A DNA stretch of 64,000 nucleotides from Sordaria brevicollis (GCA_033439795.1 JAUTDP010000003.1:186001-250000); one strand, 5' to 3'; numbered from the stretch's first letter, positions 12,167 through 23,387 are shown. A program made the numbers and translations. Notes: generated by a model from the letters alone, not told the origin.

Positions 12167-13375
12167 GGTTGGGGATGATGTTGGAGGGAGATGAAAGGTA
12201 GAGGTAAGTGGGATGAATAACAATAGTCGATAGATTTTGATGGACTAACGATGTGAATTTGATCGATGTGCAGAGCTGGGCATCATCGAAGTTTGAAGAG
12301 GCCGAGCTGTCCGAGGGTTTTTAAACCATTGACACCATGGCAACCTGGATCCATTCGCTCTTGAACTCGAGCAAGCCATTGATCATCCCAATCCAAGTGT
12401 TCCAAAGGCGTTCTTCGTGAGGCCTACAACATGGGCGCGACCGGTTTCGTCGAGATTCGATACTCACCCCATGTTGTGAGGCCTACAGCCGCGCAAAAGA
12501 CAAGCCAAGAGCATGCCTCCACGCACCGTCGCATCTTGTGTGATGTGATTGACAACAAACAACAAGGCACTTTTTCTCTTGGTGGTCGGAACAGGTCTAT
12601 GCAAAGGTTAGAGGCCCTTCTGCTCAGTTCTTACGCAACAGCGCGAGTCGAAAAAGCATTTCGGATGTCAAGAGAGCTGGATCAGATGGAGGCAGACAGG
12701 TCGTGCATTGGAGGCATGCCATTCTATATCTACTTTTACGCCTCACCTCGACCATTGACAGCCTATCGTCGTTTCAGATGCCTCCCTTTGGGCCAATTGG
12801 ATTGCGTGGGAAGAAGAGACTAGGTCGAATCATTGGGCCAACGTCATGGCTCTACGCTACCAATCCCACTGCGCCTTGGGAAACAAGGGCCCCATCACCG
12901 TCGTGGGCCTCGTAGGCCTCATGCAGAATCGGTGATGTTGGCCATTGACAATGTAGCCATAACACTTTCCCTGTTTAGGGGTCTGCGTTTGACGGTGGGC
13001 CTCGGTGCATTAACAGCAAGGCTCGGGGAGCGCGTCTTGACTGGAAATTTCCAGCTTCGAAAGCCCATCATAGACCCAGTATTTGAACCAAGAGGGCTGC
13101 TAAGCAACGAAGCACAGTCATGTCTGTTCCTCCCTGGCTTCCAGGGGCTATCTTTATTACCTTGTCACTCACACCGACGGATTTTCGCGTGGCTCCAACG
13201 GCGTTGAGGCCACCGGCACCCGGGGAGTCGTCTTACTGTTTTCGGCGTCAGCGACCTCACCAGTTTCGGAACGGGAAAGACCTTGTTCATCCGTCAACTC
13301 ATCTGATTCCACCACGTCCACACACACACACAGCAAGAAGTCAGCGACAAGCGACGTTAACGACCCACTCTTGTC
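12167..13375. other. Shared upstream region of two divergent genes
   Basis: This 1.2-kb gap lies between the starts of the deaminase gene (-) and the zinc-finger gene (+) and should hold both promoters. A 130-codon plus frame at 12431-12823 is open but has no recognisable content. A CACACACACA run lies just before 13340. Confidence 0.5.
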
Positions 13376-14730
13376 ATGAGCGACAACCCTTCGGGGCCTG
13401 ACCTCAACTTCTCAGTTGCCGAGGAGGGTTACAGTTACGATCCTTACTTTTGGAACAGTAATCTTGACAACACTGGCGACCGCTTAATCTATTTCGATCC
13501 GGATAGCCCGTGGTCGTCCTTCGCTCCGGATACTCCTCCAAGCATTGGCATCTTGACCCCGAGCATGCCGTCAGCTCCACCAGGATCAGACCTTGGATTT
13601 GGAGGTTACCACCTTGAGGAAAACGAACAGTGCAGGTTGCCCGTGCACCACACCGCGGACGACATGAGTTTAGACCCCAGTCCCTCAAATATGGACCAAT
13701 ATCAAGCCACGTACGACACCGAAGCTCAGGACTCAGGCGCATATATCAATACCGAAGCCTCCTCCTATTCCCATTTTCATGGAGTTGGGCCTTCGGGCCC
13801 CTTTCCTGTCCCTCACCCATACTCTACATATTCATTTGAACAACAGATTGAGACCTATCAGGGCTCTAACCTTCCTTTGGTCGGAGACGGACAAGACTTT
13901 AACCAATACGGATCGGTAGCCGTAGCCGGAGGCCACCCTCCACCCGGTTACACTCCATCACACGCATAGACGATGGATCCCGAACCAGCTGCAGTTGGAG
14001 ACTTGGACCCGAGTCTAGAAACAGACACGGCGTTTCTTTCAGACCACAGTAGAACCTTACATCCACCTGCGGAGCCAACACTTGAAATATCTGGGCATGC
14101 TGGATACACAGACGACCCGGACAACATTTCTTACCAACACTCATTTCAACTCGATTCTTCGGACCTGCAACACCATCTCTCATCACTGTCCCTACCGCTC
14201 CAACTCTCCGAGGACATCAACTTGCAAGACCTCGACACTATGCAACAATCCAGCGACGACCAACAACCAACGGAAAAGCCAAGCTTCGTCACCACTGCCA
14301 CTGGCGAGTTCCAATGCACCTACTCGAAATGCAAAACTAGACCGGTCTTCAAGCGGAAATGTGATCTCACGTGCGTTTCTCCTCATGTTCTTGGACCCCT
14401 TCGTCGCCTTCTTCCTCACCCTTCTCGTCGTGTTGTTTCCTAACTTCTGACATAACTACCCTTACCAGGAAGCACCAGAACAACCACAAACGACCTCATC
14501 AATGCCTCTTTGCCGGCGAATGCCGCTATGAGGGTGGCGCAGAAAGGAAAGACCTCAACCGTCATTTTTGGTCGCACCACCCCGTGTACGCGGAAAACAA
14601 CAAGATTCCGAAGGAAGAAACGAGTTGCGATTATCCGGGTTGCAAGTACAAGGGGAGAAAGGACAATGTGCAACGGCACAAGGAGACGGTCGGTCACGAT
14701 CGGAAACAGTCTTCATCATCACGAGCCTGA
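13376..14730 (+). CDS. C2H2 zinc-finger protein (transcription-factor type), with an in-frame TAG
   Basis: The main frame runs from 13376 to the donor at 14370. A clear intron at 14371-14468 (GTGCGT to CCAG, with TGACATAACT before the acceptor) leads to exon 14469-14730. The N-terminal 300 residues are acidic, Ser/Pro/Tyr-rich and look like an activation region. The C-terminus has three Cys2His2 units: CTYSKC with KHQNNH, CLFAGEC with RHFWSHH, and CDYPGC with RHKETVGH. One TAG interrupts the frame at 13967-13969, and the same frame continues at once. Either a 54-nt, frame-keeping intron at 13916-13969 (weak GTAGCC donor, CATAG acceptor) removes it, giving 400 residues, or the gene carries a nonsense change. 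A nuclear DNA-binding role is inferred from the fingers. Confidence 0.72.
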
Positions 14731-15953
14731 TGGGCTATGAGTGGGGGTTCTCTTAACGATTCATGAGTTTCCTTTTCTGGTTTGGTTTGTCTCAGCATCG
14801 TCCATTGTTTTTCTGCTGTCAAGGCCCGTGGTTTGTCGGCTATGCTCCGAAAGGGGCATGGTCTAGGTTGTGCGTTAGAGGAGTACTTGCTTTGTACTTG
14901 CTTTCATCATTCATTTCCGTCATTCGCTACGTACATAATGGCTTATTCCGAAACTGCACGCAAATCGCTCGTTCATTTCTCCCCGTCAGATGCAATACAA
15001 TGCTCATTGTCGCTTGTTGTCTTGGACATGTTCATCTAGATATAACTGCCATGAACAGGTACCTGTGCAGTTCCGATCTACCGGCAACGAAACCACACAC
15101 ATCCTTGCCTTTCCACGGGCCTCTTGCAGCAGCGTTACACCACCCTCCCCAGTCCTCGGCGTAGTACGCTCTACCAACCCACCACTAACAAGGGAAAGTT
15201 CCTGAAGTGAGCAACATGATGTGCAGAGAATTTATGGAGCAACTGAGGACCGTGTAATGATCTCGGGGTTGGAGGGCCGGGCCTCTTGCAGATGCAGTTA
15301 TGGTTGGTCTTGGCGTAGGTAGTGCTAGCGCCGGAGGCCGGAAGTCGGGTTTGGGATGACGACACTCGAGAAATAGGAGTTAAAAAGACCCATTCGACGG
15401 AAATCGGGCGGTAGGGTGGCTGAGAAGATCGGCGTCGGACTGGTTTGGACAGGCTGACGGATCATTCCGATATTTTTGTGGTTGCACACGGTTGTTCGGA
15501 CCTTCGGTCAAGGTGGCTCCGAAGTTTCGGCGGAGTGGAGACTTAAAAGCACCCGAGTGGGGCCGGTAATAGTGGGGCCGGTTCGGGGTCCGATTCCGGG
15601 CTAGCGGGGGTTGTGTAACATCTTCGCCCGGAACGGAATTGCGGGCGCCGTGATGCCCCTGTGGGCCCCCCTGGGAGACATGGCCCGGAAGTGAAATTTC
15701 GGCAAAAGGTCTACCGCTTTCCTCATTAAGCGCCCGTTCCTGTGACCATTTCCTCTCAACTTTTGCAGCTCAGTCCGCTGTGGGAAATACAGAGAGGGTA
15801 TCAGGCTGTTAGGGGATAAACATTCTCTGCCCTGAAATATCACCAAAATCATTGGTAGCAGTAACACCTTGAATTGTCTTCTGGGTGTGCGCTCTGCCTT
15901 TCATTTGCATTGCCATTTTCATCACTACTCCGGTTATCCCTTCAACCCGCCTC
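14731..15953. other. Intergenic between convergent genes
   Basis: No gene is supported. The plus frames at 14763-15205 are short and have ordinary non-coding composition. Confidence 0.45.
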
Positions 15954-17115
15954 CTAAACACCTGACGATATCCATCCTCGATGGAAGCCGCCAAACACAC
16001 TACCAGCGCTCTTAAACCCTTGGAATAAGTTATCGACGGCTGTTTGTAACCAAAGCCAGGCACACTGAGCGGGTTTATGTGACCATTTCGCCAGGGTAAC
16101 ATGGTGGTTGTAACCTGGACCGTTGGTTTGTGCCTTCTTTTCTCCTTCTATCGTCCATGCGTCAACTGGAACTGCTTCTAACCTGTTGGCTGCGATAAGC
16201 GTCCACATATGACAGCATTGGACAGCAATTGTTTCGCCAGTTTGACTGAACACATCAAAACCAGTCGATGGCTTGTTGATAACGGTACCTGCCTCGGGCA
16301 CCGAGCCTCCGAAGGCAACCGGCAATGAAAGAGGAAGGAGAGTGCTGGTTACCCCAATTCCTACTACGATCACTGGACAGAGCTCCAGAGCAAAAAGCTT
16401 GAGGATCCTCAACTCTTGCTGGTTGAGAGCATGGTTGATGAGCGTTAGCCTCAACGGTGTGGGCACGGGAAAGGAGTTCGAAAAGACTTACACCCTCAAC
16501 CCGGGCACTCTTCACATGGTTGATCATGGAAAGCATGGAAGAAAGAATATTTATCATCAACAAGTTCGCCCATGCCATGAGAGCGTACGTCGTCCACACT
16601 GATGCGATTTCGTCGTTTCTGGAAAATGAGACAATGATGGTCAACAAGACCAGGGTCACCAAAACAAGCAACCCATCGTTCAGTGCGGCCAAGCGGTAAG
16701 TCCTGTCTGAGAATGCTAGTGGGAAGAACTGACGGAGGAGGAATAGCACGGTAATCGCGGTGGAAAGCAACGATGCCCAGACGAATACTCTGACGGTCGG
16801 CCAGTTCGCAGATCGTTTGTAAGCTTCAAACGTGACGGTCACGCTGAGATGGAGGGCTGATCAGATCAAAGTCAAGCAGGCGCAAAAGAGGACCAAAACT
16901 CGCACCACGCGAAGACCAGCACGTTTGTGAGCTGGGGATGTGATGATGCCATCAGGTGTTGTGATGAGCTTCCGCTTGATCATCCAACGGTGTCCAATTC
17001 CGACGTACGTTATGGTGAGTGCCGATCCAAGAATCGCGAAGGCGTCAGAGATAACAGCGATCCAAAAATGAGGATCCATGTCATAGACCACCGCGTGTAA
17101 TTGTGCAGAGGTCAT
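15954..17115 (-). pseudogene. Multi-pass membrane protein with an in-frame TGA
   Basis: The minus frame from 17115 encodes a hydrophobic segment (WIAVISDAFAILGSALTI) and then a second one (VVRVLVLFCACLTLI) that meets TGA at 16863-16861. The same frame carries on, completing the helix (SALHLSVTVTF), and gives two or three more segments (VWASLLSTAITVLFLL, GLLVLVTLVLLTIIV). An intron at 16491-16419 (GTAAGT to CCAG) joins in phase to a last exon, 16418-15954, with one more hydrophobic stretch (ALELCPVIVVGIGV). Total length is about 361 residues plus the stop. A 57-nt intron could remove the TGA, but its donor (GTTTTG) is poor. A nonsense change is more likely. The family is not recognised. The gene is divergent from the broken membrane-protein gene on the far side of the hAT element. 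Confidence 0.5.
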
Positions 17116-17732
17116 GGCGTTCGTTCGTTGAAGGGTTTGCTGATCTTGAAGCTTTGCTAACAGATGATCGTGAAGGGATGCAGTTCAGTTCTCAAGGACC
17201 TGGAATTGTATCCAAACCATCATATATCCAGGCCTCATCAGTGGAGCTTGCCCTGTTAGCTCCGATTTCATGTTTTCGACTCCGCCTCATCAACATTTCG
17301 GGTCGATATCGCCTACACAAGGCGCAGTCTCTGGTAACTTCGGTTGGTTGCTTGGTTTCTTGGTTCAATCCCGAGACCTCGCGGCACAGGTAGAGTGGGA
17401 ATGAGAGGCACATGCAACCACACCGTGGCTATTGGCTCAGTGCGGTTGCTCTCTCGTCGCCGGCGCTAAATTTCGTGTAACGCTGGACAGCTCTATCATC
17501 AAGATGTTAGGTCTGTTGGTGATAACGAGGCCGGCAAAGCATAATACGCCGAAATGGTTTTGGTGGGGGCTGTGTCGCCTTTCTTCCGGGGCACTCATAG
17601 AGGCTGTGAATGCGGCCGGACGTGTTGTTGCGAAGTTCTCTAAATGCCCCTTGTCTCCGAGGGAAGTCGTCTCCGCTACCACTGAAGTAACCTAGTCCTT
17701 AAAACCCGAAATTGACACGGGAACAGACGCGT

Positions 17733-17765
<33 letters not shown>

Positions 17766-17866
17766 GACTACGAAATATAATTACCACGGTTTGCTAACGA
17801 AAAGCCCCGAATTGGAAGCAACACCGCGATTGCAGAGATTGCATAACCCTCAGGTTGCCTCAAGCC
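17116..17866. other. Upstream DNA left of the hAT element
   Basis: No gene is seen. It holds a pure C run at 17735-17763 and ends with the left copy of the 8-bp target duplication (CTCAAGCC, 17859-17866). Confidence 0.6.
17735..17763. repeat. Poly-C tract, 29 bases
   Basis: An uninterrupted run of 29 C. Tracts of this length are slippage-prone, so the exact count is uncertain. Confidence 0.9.
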
Positions 17867-18406
17867 CAGGGTTGGGAATTAGTACTGTACTAATTAGTAG
17901 TACTAGAGTACTAGACTAGTACTAGACTTTAGTATACTAGAAATACTAATTTTTGAAAATCAATATTTTATAATATTTTTCGATTTGTATATATTCTTTA
18001 TAAATATTTATATATAAAACTACTTTTCTTTATACTAAAATATTTTTAGTTAATTTATAATCAAGGTTTTGAAAACGGTTATATAAATATAGGTATAAAT
18101 AATTTAAGAAAAATATTGTCGAAAATCTAATTAAAGATTTAGAATATACGATTTTTACTTTATAATAATATATATTTATATTATATAAAATATTAATATT
18201 TTAAAAACCGAAAATACTAATTAGTATTTTTAGTAGTACTAGAGTACTAGAGTAGTACTAGAGTAGTACTAAATTAGTACTAATTAGTATTTTTAGTAGT
18301 ACTAGAGTACTAAAGTAGTACTAGAGTAGTACTAAAATAGTACTAATTAATACTTTTAGTATAATTTTTATTTATATTATTACTAATAAAATATTTGGTT
18401 AATAAC

Positions 18407-18547
18407 GGTGAAGCCCGTTGGGTGTGTGATAATTCGGATTGTAATAAACGGTTTTTGAATAAACAGGCTTTAGAACACCATTGGAATCAACAAAAAAGGC
18501 TAAAGAAACAAGGTAAGCCTTATAAGGCTTGCTTTGAAGAAATTTAA
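18407..18547 (+). other. RIP-free coding-like island with a zinc-finger-like motif
   Basis: A 46-codon open stretch ends in TAA and is much richer in CpA and TpG than the DNA on both sides. It encodes a basic peptide with a Cys-x4-Cys pair (WVCDNSDCNKRF), then ALEHHWNQ and a Lys-rich tail (KPYKACFEEI). This resembles the first half of a C2H2-like or BED-like finger, although the second His of a classical finger is not clear. There is no ATG in frame before it, so it would be an internal or last exon, or a remnant. Confidence 0.5.
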
Positions 18548-18940
18548 TATATATATTTATATATATAGAGGCAAGGGTTTTATTTCTTTTTTATTAATTA
18601 TAATAAATTGGTTTTATATATACGAATTAAAAAGGATAAAATATAAATATATATAAGGAGGAGGTTTATTAATTATTAAATAAGTAGAATAGATTATTTG
18701 ATATTGAAATTATAATAAAACGTTTATATATATATAAATATATTATATATATTAAAATGAATTCTTTTTATAACGATTTTAGTAATATGAAATATAATTA
18801 TAAATTATAAAATATTCATAATATAAATATAAAAATAATCCTATATATTATTAAATTATATATTTTATATATATTTATTAATTATTTAAATTTATTTTAT
18901 TAAATAAAATAATAAAATATTTTATATTATTTTAAAAATA

Positions 18941-19060
18941 CTAGACTAGTATTTCTGGTACTAGACTAGTATTTCTAGTACTAGACTAGTATTTCTAGTA
19001 CTAGACTAGTATTTCTAGTACTAGACTAGTATTTCTAGTACTAGACTAGTATTTCTAGTA
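18941..19060. repeat. Six 20-bp tandem repeats inside the hAT element
   Basis: The unit CTAGACTAGTATTTCTAGTA occurs six times in a row; only the first copy differs, by one base (G for A). Each unit is partly palindromic (CTAGACTAG, TACTAG). Smaller TAGTACTAG repeats lie at 18226-18356 and 19070-19380. Confidence 0.92.
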
Positions 19061-19401
19061 CTAATTAGTATTTTAGTAGTACTAATTAAGACTAATTAGT
19101 ACTACTCTAGTAGTACTAGAGTACTAAAATAGTACTAATTAGTACTAAGTAGTATTTTTATTTCCTTTATAACTTTACGAAAAATAGGTTTTTTCTAAAA
19201 ATAATAATACCATTAAAACCGGCTTCCTTTATAGTATATATAATATATAATAACATTTTTTCGAAAATACTAAAAATACTTTAGTACTACTAAAATACTA
19301 GAGTACTAATTAGTATTAGTACTGGGTCTAGTACTAGTACTAGACCTCCAGTACTAGTACTGGTCAAATACTAGACTAGAGTAGTACTAATCCCAACCCT
19401 G

Positions 19402-22025
19402 CTCAAGCCAGCACAATGGCAGTTCCCCGGTGGCTGTTGTTTAGACAGTGGACAGTCTGAAAAGAAGGACGGCACAGGTGGTTGGCGCCGTTCCTTGAAG
19501 CTGTTGTGCATTGTTTCTTGGTCCATGCTGTTCGTGAATATCACGATAAGTGTCGCCTTGACCGTCAAGTTTGGCAACCAACCAAAAAGGAGCTTCAGCG
19601 CGACCATCGCCTTGATGGAGACTACCTGCGATAAGGTTGAGTCCGCGGATATGTGGATTCACTTGGCCATGAACGTATGTTCGGCCATTCTCCTTGGAGC
19701 GACTGTAAGTATTTTCATCCCCGCTGTTGCTCGTCTGGCAGCGAACCTTCGAGGTACCTTACCTGTTGTGTGTTTGGAAATAACCCGTTTGAGATGATAG
19801 AACTTCGCCATCCAAGCATGGGCCGCTCCAACTCGCGACGACATTGTTCGGATTCACGAAGTAGGGGACACTCTGGATATCGGAATCCCATCGACAACAA
19901 ACCTGTTCTTCATTCGTCCCATACGGCTCATCAAGTGGTCGGCGACTCTTTTGGCGGTTCTGCCTCTTCATCTGGTGTACAAACTCGGCCATCTATCGCA
20001 CTACTTCCAAATCAGACTGCGACGCTCTCATGATTTCGGAGGATATGAGCAAAACGCCGTTTGATGTCCCACCACGAGCCGATTATCAGGAACACAACGT
20101 CACACATCCAGTACACTTTGATCTGCAAGGACCGGACTGGAGACAAGTTCCACTTGAGTTCCTCAGAGAGGACTTTGATAAGAACAAAGATACATATGGA
20201 GCTGTTGTTCTTATAGCAGAGGCCCAGTCGACTCGGGGCTCCCGATATAACGAAAGCGCGCCAGTGTCTGGAATCGTGTATCATCGTTTGGTGATCAGCG
20301 ATCTCTATACCAATACATATGAATATAAAGACAATTTCGATCCACAGTGGATGAATGACATACAGCTTGTTCTCAAGAGGGAAATGGGCATCTTTATTTA
20401 TTGTGGTCCCGATTACGAAGGGTACTTTGAAAGTTGGCACAATAACATGGATGTGCCCCTTGGATACCGGGACGTGTCTTATGACAGATCTGGTGAGCCT
20501 TGGTGGATTATTATTTGTCTGAACCCATGGTCTCCCCATGAGCGGCTCCATGACTGCAAATATTCTGGCGAGCCAGCTGAAGGGTTCAATCCGCTAACTC
20601 CCGTTTACCGCCTCCAGGGCAATATTTGGGTGAAGACAATTGTCCCTCAATGTCGGCTCCTAGCCGAGCCATTTTTCTGGTGGTTGACAACATTGTGCAA
20701 CCTCGTCATATCAGGTTGCCTAAGCTCGATAGCATGGTTTTACACATCGACGCCATTGGTCACGATAGGCGACGTTATGGACTCGTTCCTGACCCAGCCT
20801 CCGCCACGAGACTCACGTTTCATACCACGCTCAAGTTGCACCTACAGCAGTCCGTCATTCACAAACATGTTCCGGCCCTCACTTCCAGCACAGGAATACA
20901 AGGCTAAAGCCAGACGCTGGTGGAAGGCAGTCTCCATGAGCAGGTGGTCATTCACCATGCTCTGGTTTGCGTACCTCTTTACGCAATGCGTTGTCCTCTA
21001 CAGCCTGACACAAGGGGATAAAATGACACGCAGGACATCCGATGCCCAAACAGAAATACAGGTACCGGTTTCTAGTGCACCGCAAGGTGTTGAACAGTTC
21101 CAGGTCACTGGCAGCGACACCTCGCCCACACGCTGGCGTCTTGTCCTTCTCGCCAACACGCCGCAGGTCTTCCTCTCGGTGACCTACCTCTTCTTCAACA
21201 ACATCTTGACTACCATGGTTGTCGAGCAAGAATGGCATTCCTTTTTAAATGCATCAGCCGCCACAGACAAGTGGAAGTCAGACGACGAGGAAGCAGTTCA
21301 AGCAGGCGACGCTGCTGACGCTGTCGACCTTGTCGTCTCCTCCTCTCCCCTCAACACTTTACGCCTCCTACTATTCGTACCTCTACGCACCTGGCGATGG
21401 ATTTCACGCACTACCCCACCCCCAAAGAAACGCACCTTACGAACTTCCCAACCCCGCGGCCTCCAACGGGAGACGTTCTTCCTTGGTCTCCCCTACCGCT
21501 ACGCCCTGCCCTTTGTAGTCACCTCGACCGTCATGCACTGGCTTGTCAGCCGGTCACTGTTTTTCTCGCAGGTGGACTTTTACGATATTGATCGCAAACG
21601 CAACGAGAATAATCCGCCCACCTCGACGCTAAGGTACTCAGACCGGGCGGCGGTGTGGGTGATCATGTTGGGAACGATCTCCTGGGGGACGATTTTGGGG
21701 CTGGCTATGTTTAGGAAGTACCCACTACCCTGCGGGGATGCCGATTATGGGCGGGTGCTCGGCTGTTATCGCTGCTGCCTGTCATCCGCCGATCAAAGGG
21801 AGAGGAGGGAGGATGGGAGGTGATGGCGCTGGTGGCGGTCACGACGATGATGGGAACAGAGATGGGAATGATGAGGAAGGGGATGCAGATATCGCTGCCG
21901 GTCCGTTGTCGTGGGGGGCCATCAGGCAGGTTGTGGTGAGAGATGGCGTGGAGGTTGAGGAGAGGTGGTTAGGGTTCACCAAGGGGGAGGCGGAGATGCC
22001 TGTGGCTGGGGAAGTCTATGGCTAG
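19402..22025 (+). pseudogene. DUF6536-type fungal multi-pass membrane protein, start lost and two frameshifts
   Basis: The frame is open from the hAT boundary and reads GGWRRSLKLL, then a membrane segment, a Cys-containing loop and HLAMNVCSAILLGAT. An intron at 19705-19800 follows. The next exon begins NFAIQAWAAPTRDD and holds the conserved LDIGIPSTTNL and LPLHLVY signatures. One extra A at about 19981 moves the frame; the new frame continues NSAIYRTTSK to 21823 with PLVTIGDVMDSFL and several membrane helices. One extra G in GGGG at about 21747-21750 moves it again; the last frame reads MPIMGGCSAVIAAACHPP and ends GEVYG at 22025. Order and motifs match the DUF6536 proteins of filamentous fungi, whose role is unknown. 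No ATG lies between the hAT element and GGWRR. In the pre-insertion sequence a TAA lies just upstream of the insertion site, so the original start was lost or sat in an earlier exon. Confidence 0.75.
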
Positions 22026-22237
22026 CAGAAGCCGGAGCCCGGGAGGCCAGATGTTCCATGATGGGAGGCTGCCCCATCAACCAGCGTGGCTGGATCTTCG
22101 GCATTGGAGCAGGACAGAACGACGGCAAGTAAACAGAAGACTCTTCCCCCCTCGAAAAGAAAGGCTGCTTGTTGTTTGTATCAGGCTTTGCCAAGTCTTC
22201 CTGCGGCGTTCCGTGAAGTCATTCCGACTGGAGCGGA

Positions 22238-22738
22238 TCAGACTACGCATACATCCGGATTCAATCTCCTCCAAGTACACCCTTCGGCGTCTACAAAGAA
22301 TGGTGAGCTAAGCAAAGCCATGCATACCCTTCCATGCAGCATGCACGTAACTGGGATCTCCTCACTGCCGACAGGCACCACGTCACATTCCTCCCGTTTG
22401 TGTCGCGCGGGAGTCTCAAATTGTATGAGGGGGTCCCAGAGCGTCCACAGCTTCATCATCTGATGGAGATCCAGTCTTTGAGCGTTTCCCGTGGTGGTCA
22501 GTATCCTCACCGCGGGCCGGAAAGGCGAGCCACCGACGGCTTCAGGGTGGTTCTGATTCAGCTGAATCGTATCCATTTTCACAAGGAACCCATGGTCTTT
22601 TGCCAATTGCACCACCTCACTACGCTTTGGATACGGGAATCTGGAAACCAAAAGTTGTTGATCCTGCGATGGAATAGCGCAAAAAAAAGTGTATGTCGTT
22701 TGAGGGCGCCAGCCTTTCCCGTCCGGTATCCAGACCAT
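22238..22738 (-). CDS. Hypothetical protein, about 166 residues
   Basis: A single minus-strand exon from ATG at 22738 to a stop at 22238-22240. The composition is balanced, with several Trp, Pro and His residues (MVWIPDGKGWRPQ, HQMMKLWTLWDPLIQF), which argues against chance. There is no signal peptide, membrane segment or known motif. In-frame sequence upstream of the ATG also looks coding (NVTREYGADNSKLAR) before a stop, so a 5' exon may be missing. It is convergent with the broken DUF6536 gene. Confidence 0.4.
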   Translation of the reverse strand: MVWIPDGKGWRPQTTYTFFCAIPSQDQQLLVSRFPYPKRSEVVQLAKDHGFLVKMDTIQLNQNHPEAVGGSPFRPAVRILTTTGNAQRLDLHQMMKLWTLWDPLIQFETPARHKREECDVVPVGSEEIPVTCMLHGRVCMALLSSPFFVDAEGCTWRRLNPDVCVV

Positions 22739-22840
22739 TCTCGCCAATTTGCTGTTGTCAGCTCCATATTCACGAGTAACGTTGGCTTTGCACCCAGATC
22801 AACAGGTAAAAAAAAAGATGTCATCGAACATCGGGAATTG

Positions 22841-22929
22841 AGCCCGACGTGGGGGTCGAACCCACAACCTTGAGATTAACGGAGTGTCTCCTTAAGAGTC
22901 TCACGCTCTACCGATTGAGCTAGCCGGGC
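22841..22929 (-). tRNA. tRNA-Lys (CTT) with a 16-nt intron
   Basis: On the minus strand the 5' strand GCCCGGC pairs with GTCGGGC over seven positions with one G-U pair. The D arm is GCTC/GAGC. The anticodon stem TGAGA/TCTCA encloses a loop with CTT at positions 34-36, and the T arm is GTGGG/CCCAC around TTCGACC. A 16-nt intron (22892-22877) lies one base after the anticodon, the standard nuclear position. Removing it leaves 73 nt including the discriminator base. Confidence 0.95.
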
Positions 22930-23387
22930 AGCTGAAATTGCTGCCATTTGATTGGATACTTGGACGTCTCCGAACATATACTTATAAAGTGGTAAATCAA
23001 CAAGCGGAAAACTGGAACGTGCCCTGTCTTGCAAACGGGGAGTGCCACCAGTTTGAGCGCTTGGAGGTGTTCTCATGTGAAAAAAAAAAGCAACGGGTGC
23101 ATGTGGGACAAGGGGGATCAGACCGTGCAATGCAACTACAGAACCTCCTAGAGGTAAGCGGTTGGGATGCATAAGACGTGATCTATCATCACCCGACAGT
23201 TGACGTGTAATATTGATACTCCTATGACCAACGCATTGGGGCAATCATGTCAAACTACATTTTGTCTATGCCTGCTATTACATCAAAAGAAAAGGACCCA
23301 TCGAGCCTGTCGAGCTCGGCACTTGTTGGGATATTCGATGACAGGTCGTTACTGGAATGAAGTGGCGATCGCTATCTCTTCTCGTTT
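22930..23387. other. Upstream of tRNA-Lys; no gene seen
   Basis: No supported coding sequence. Confidence 0.5.

Larger units (their letters stand above)
17867..19401. mobile_element. hAT-type DNA transposon, RIP-damaged (1,535 bp)
   Basis: The element begins CAGGGTTGGGAATTAGTACT and ends with the inverted form, AGTACTAATCCCAACCCTG. It is flanked by a perfect 8-bp direct repeat, CTCAAGCC, at 17859-17866 and 19402-19409. CAGGG-type ends and 8-bp target duplications are typical of hAT elements. Inside, the DNA is very AT-rich and poor in CpA and TpG, as after RIP, and no transposase frame survives. Both ends carry dense TAGTACTAG-like subterminal repeats, which are likely transposase-binding sites. 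At 1.5 kb it is shorter than an autonomous hAT element, so it is probably a non-autonomous or internally deleted copy. One internal island (18407-18547) has escaped RIP. Confidence 0.88.
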
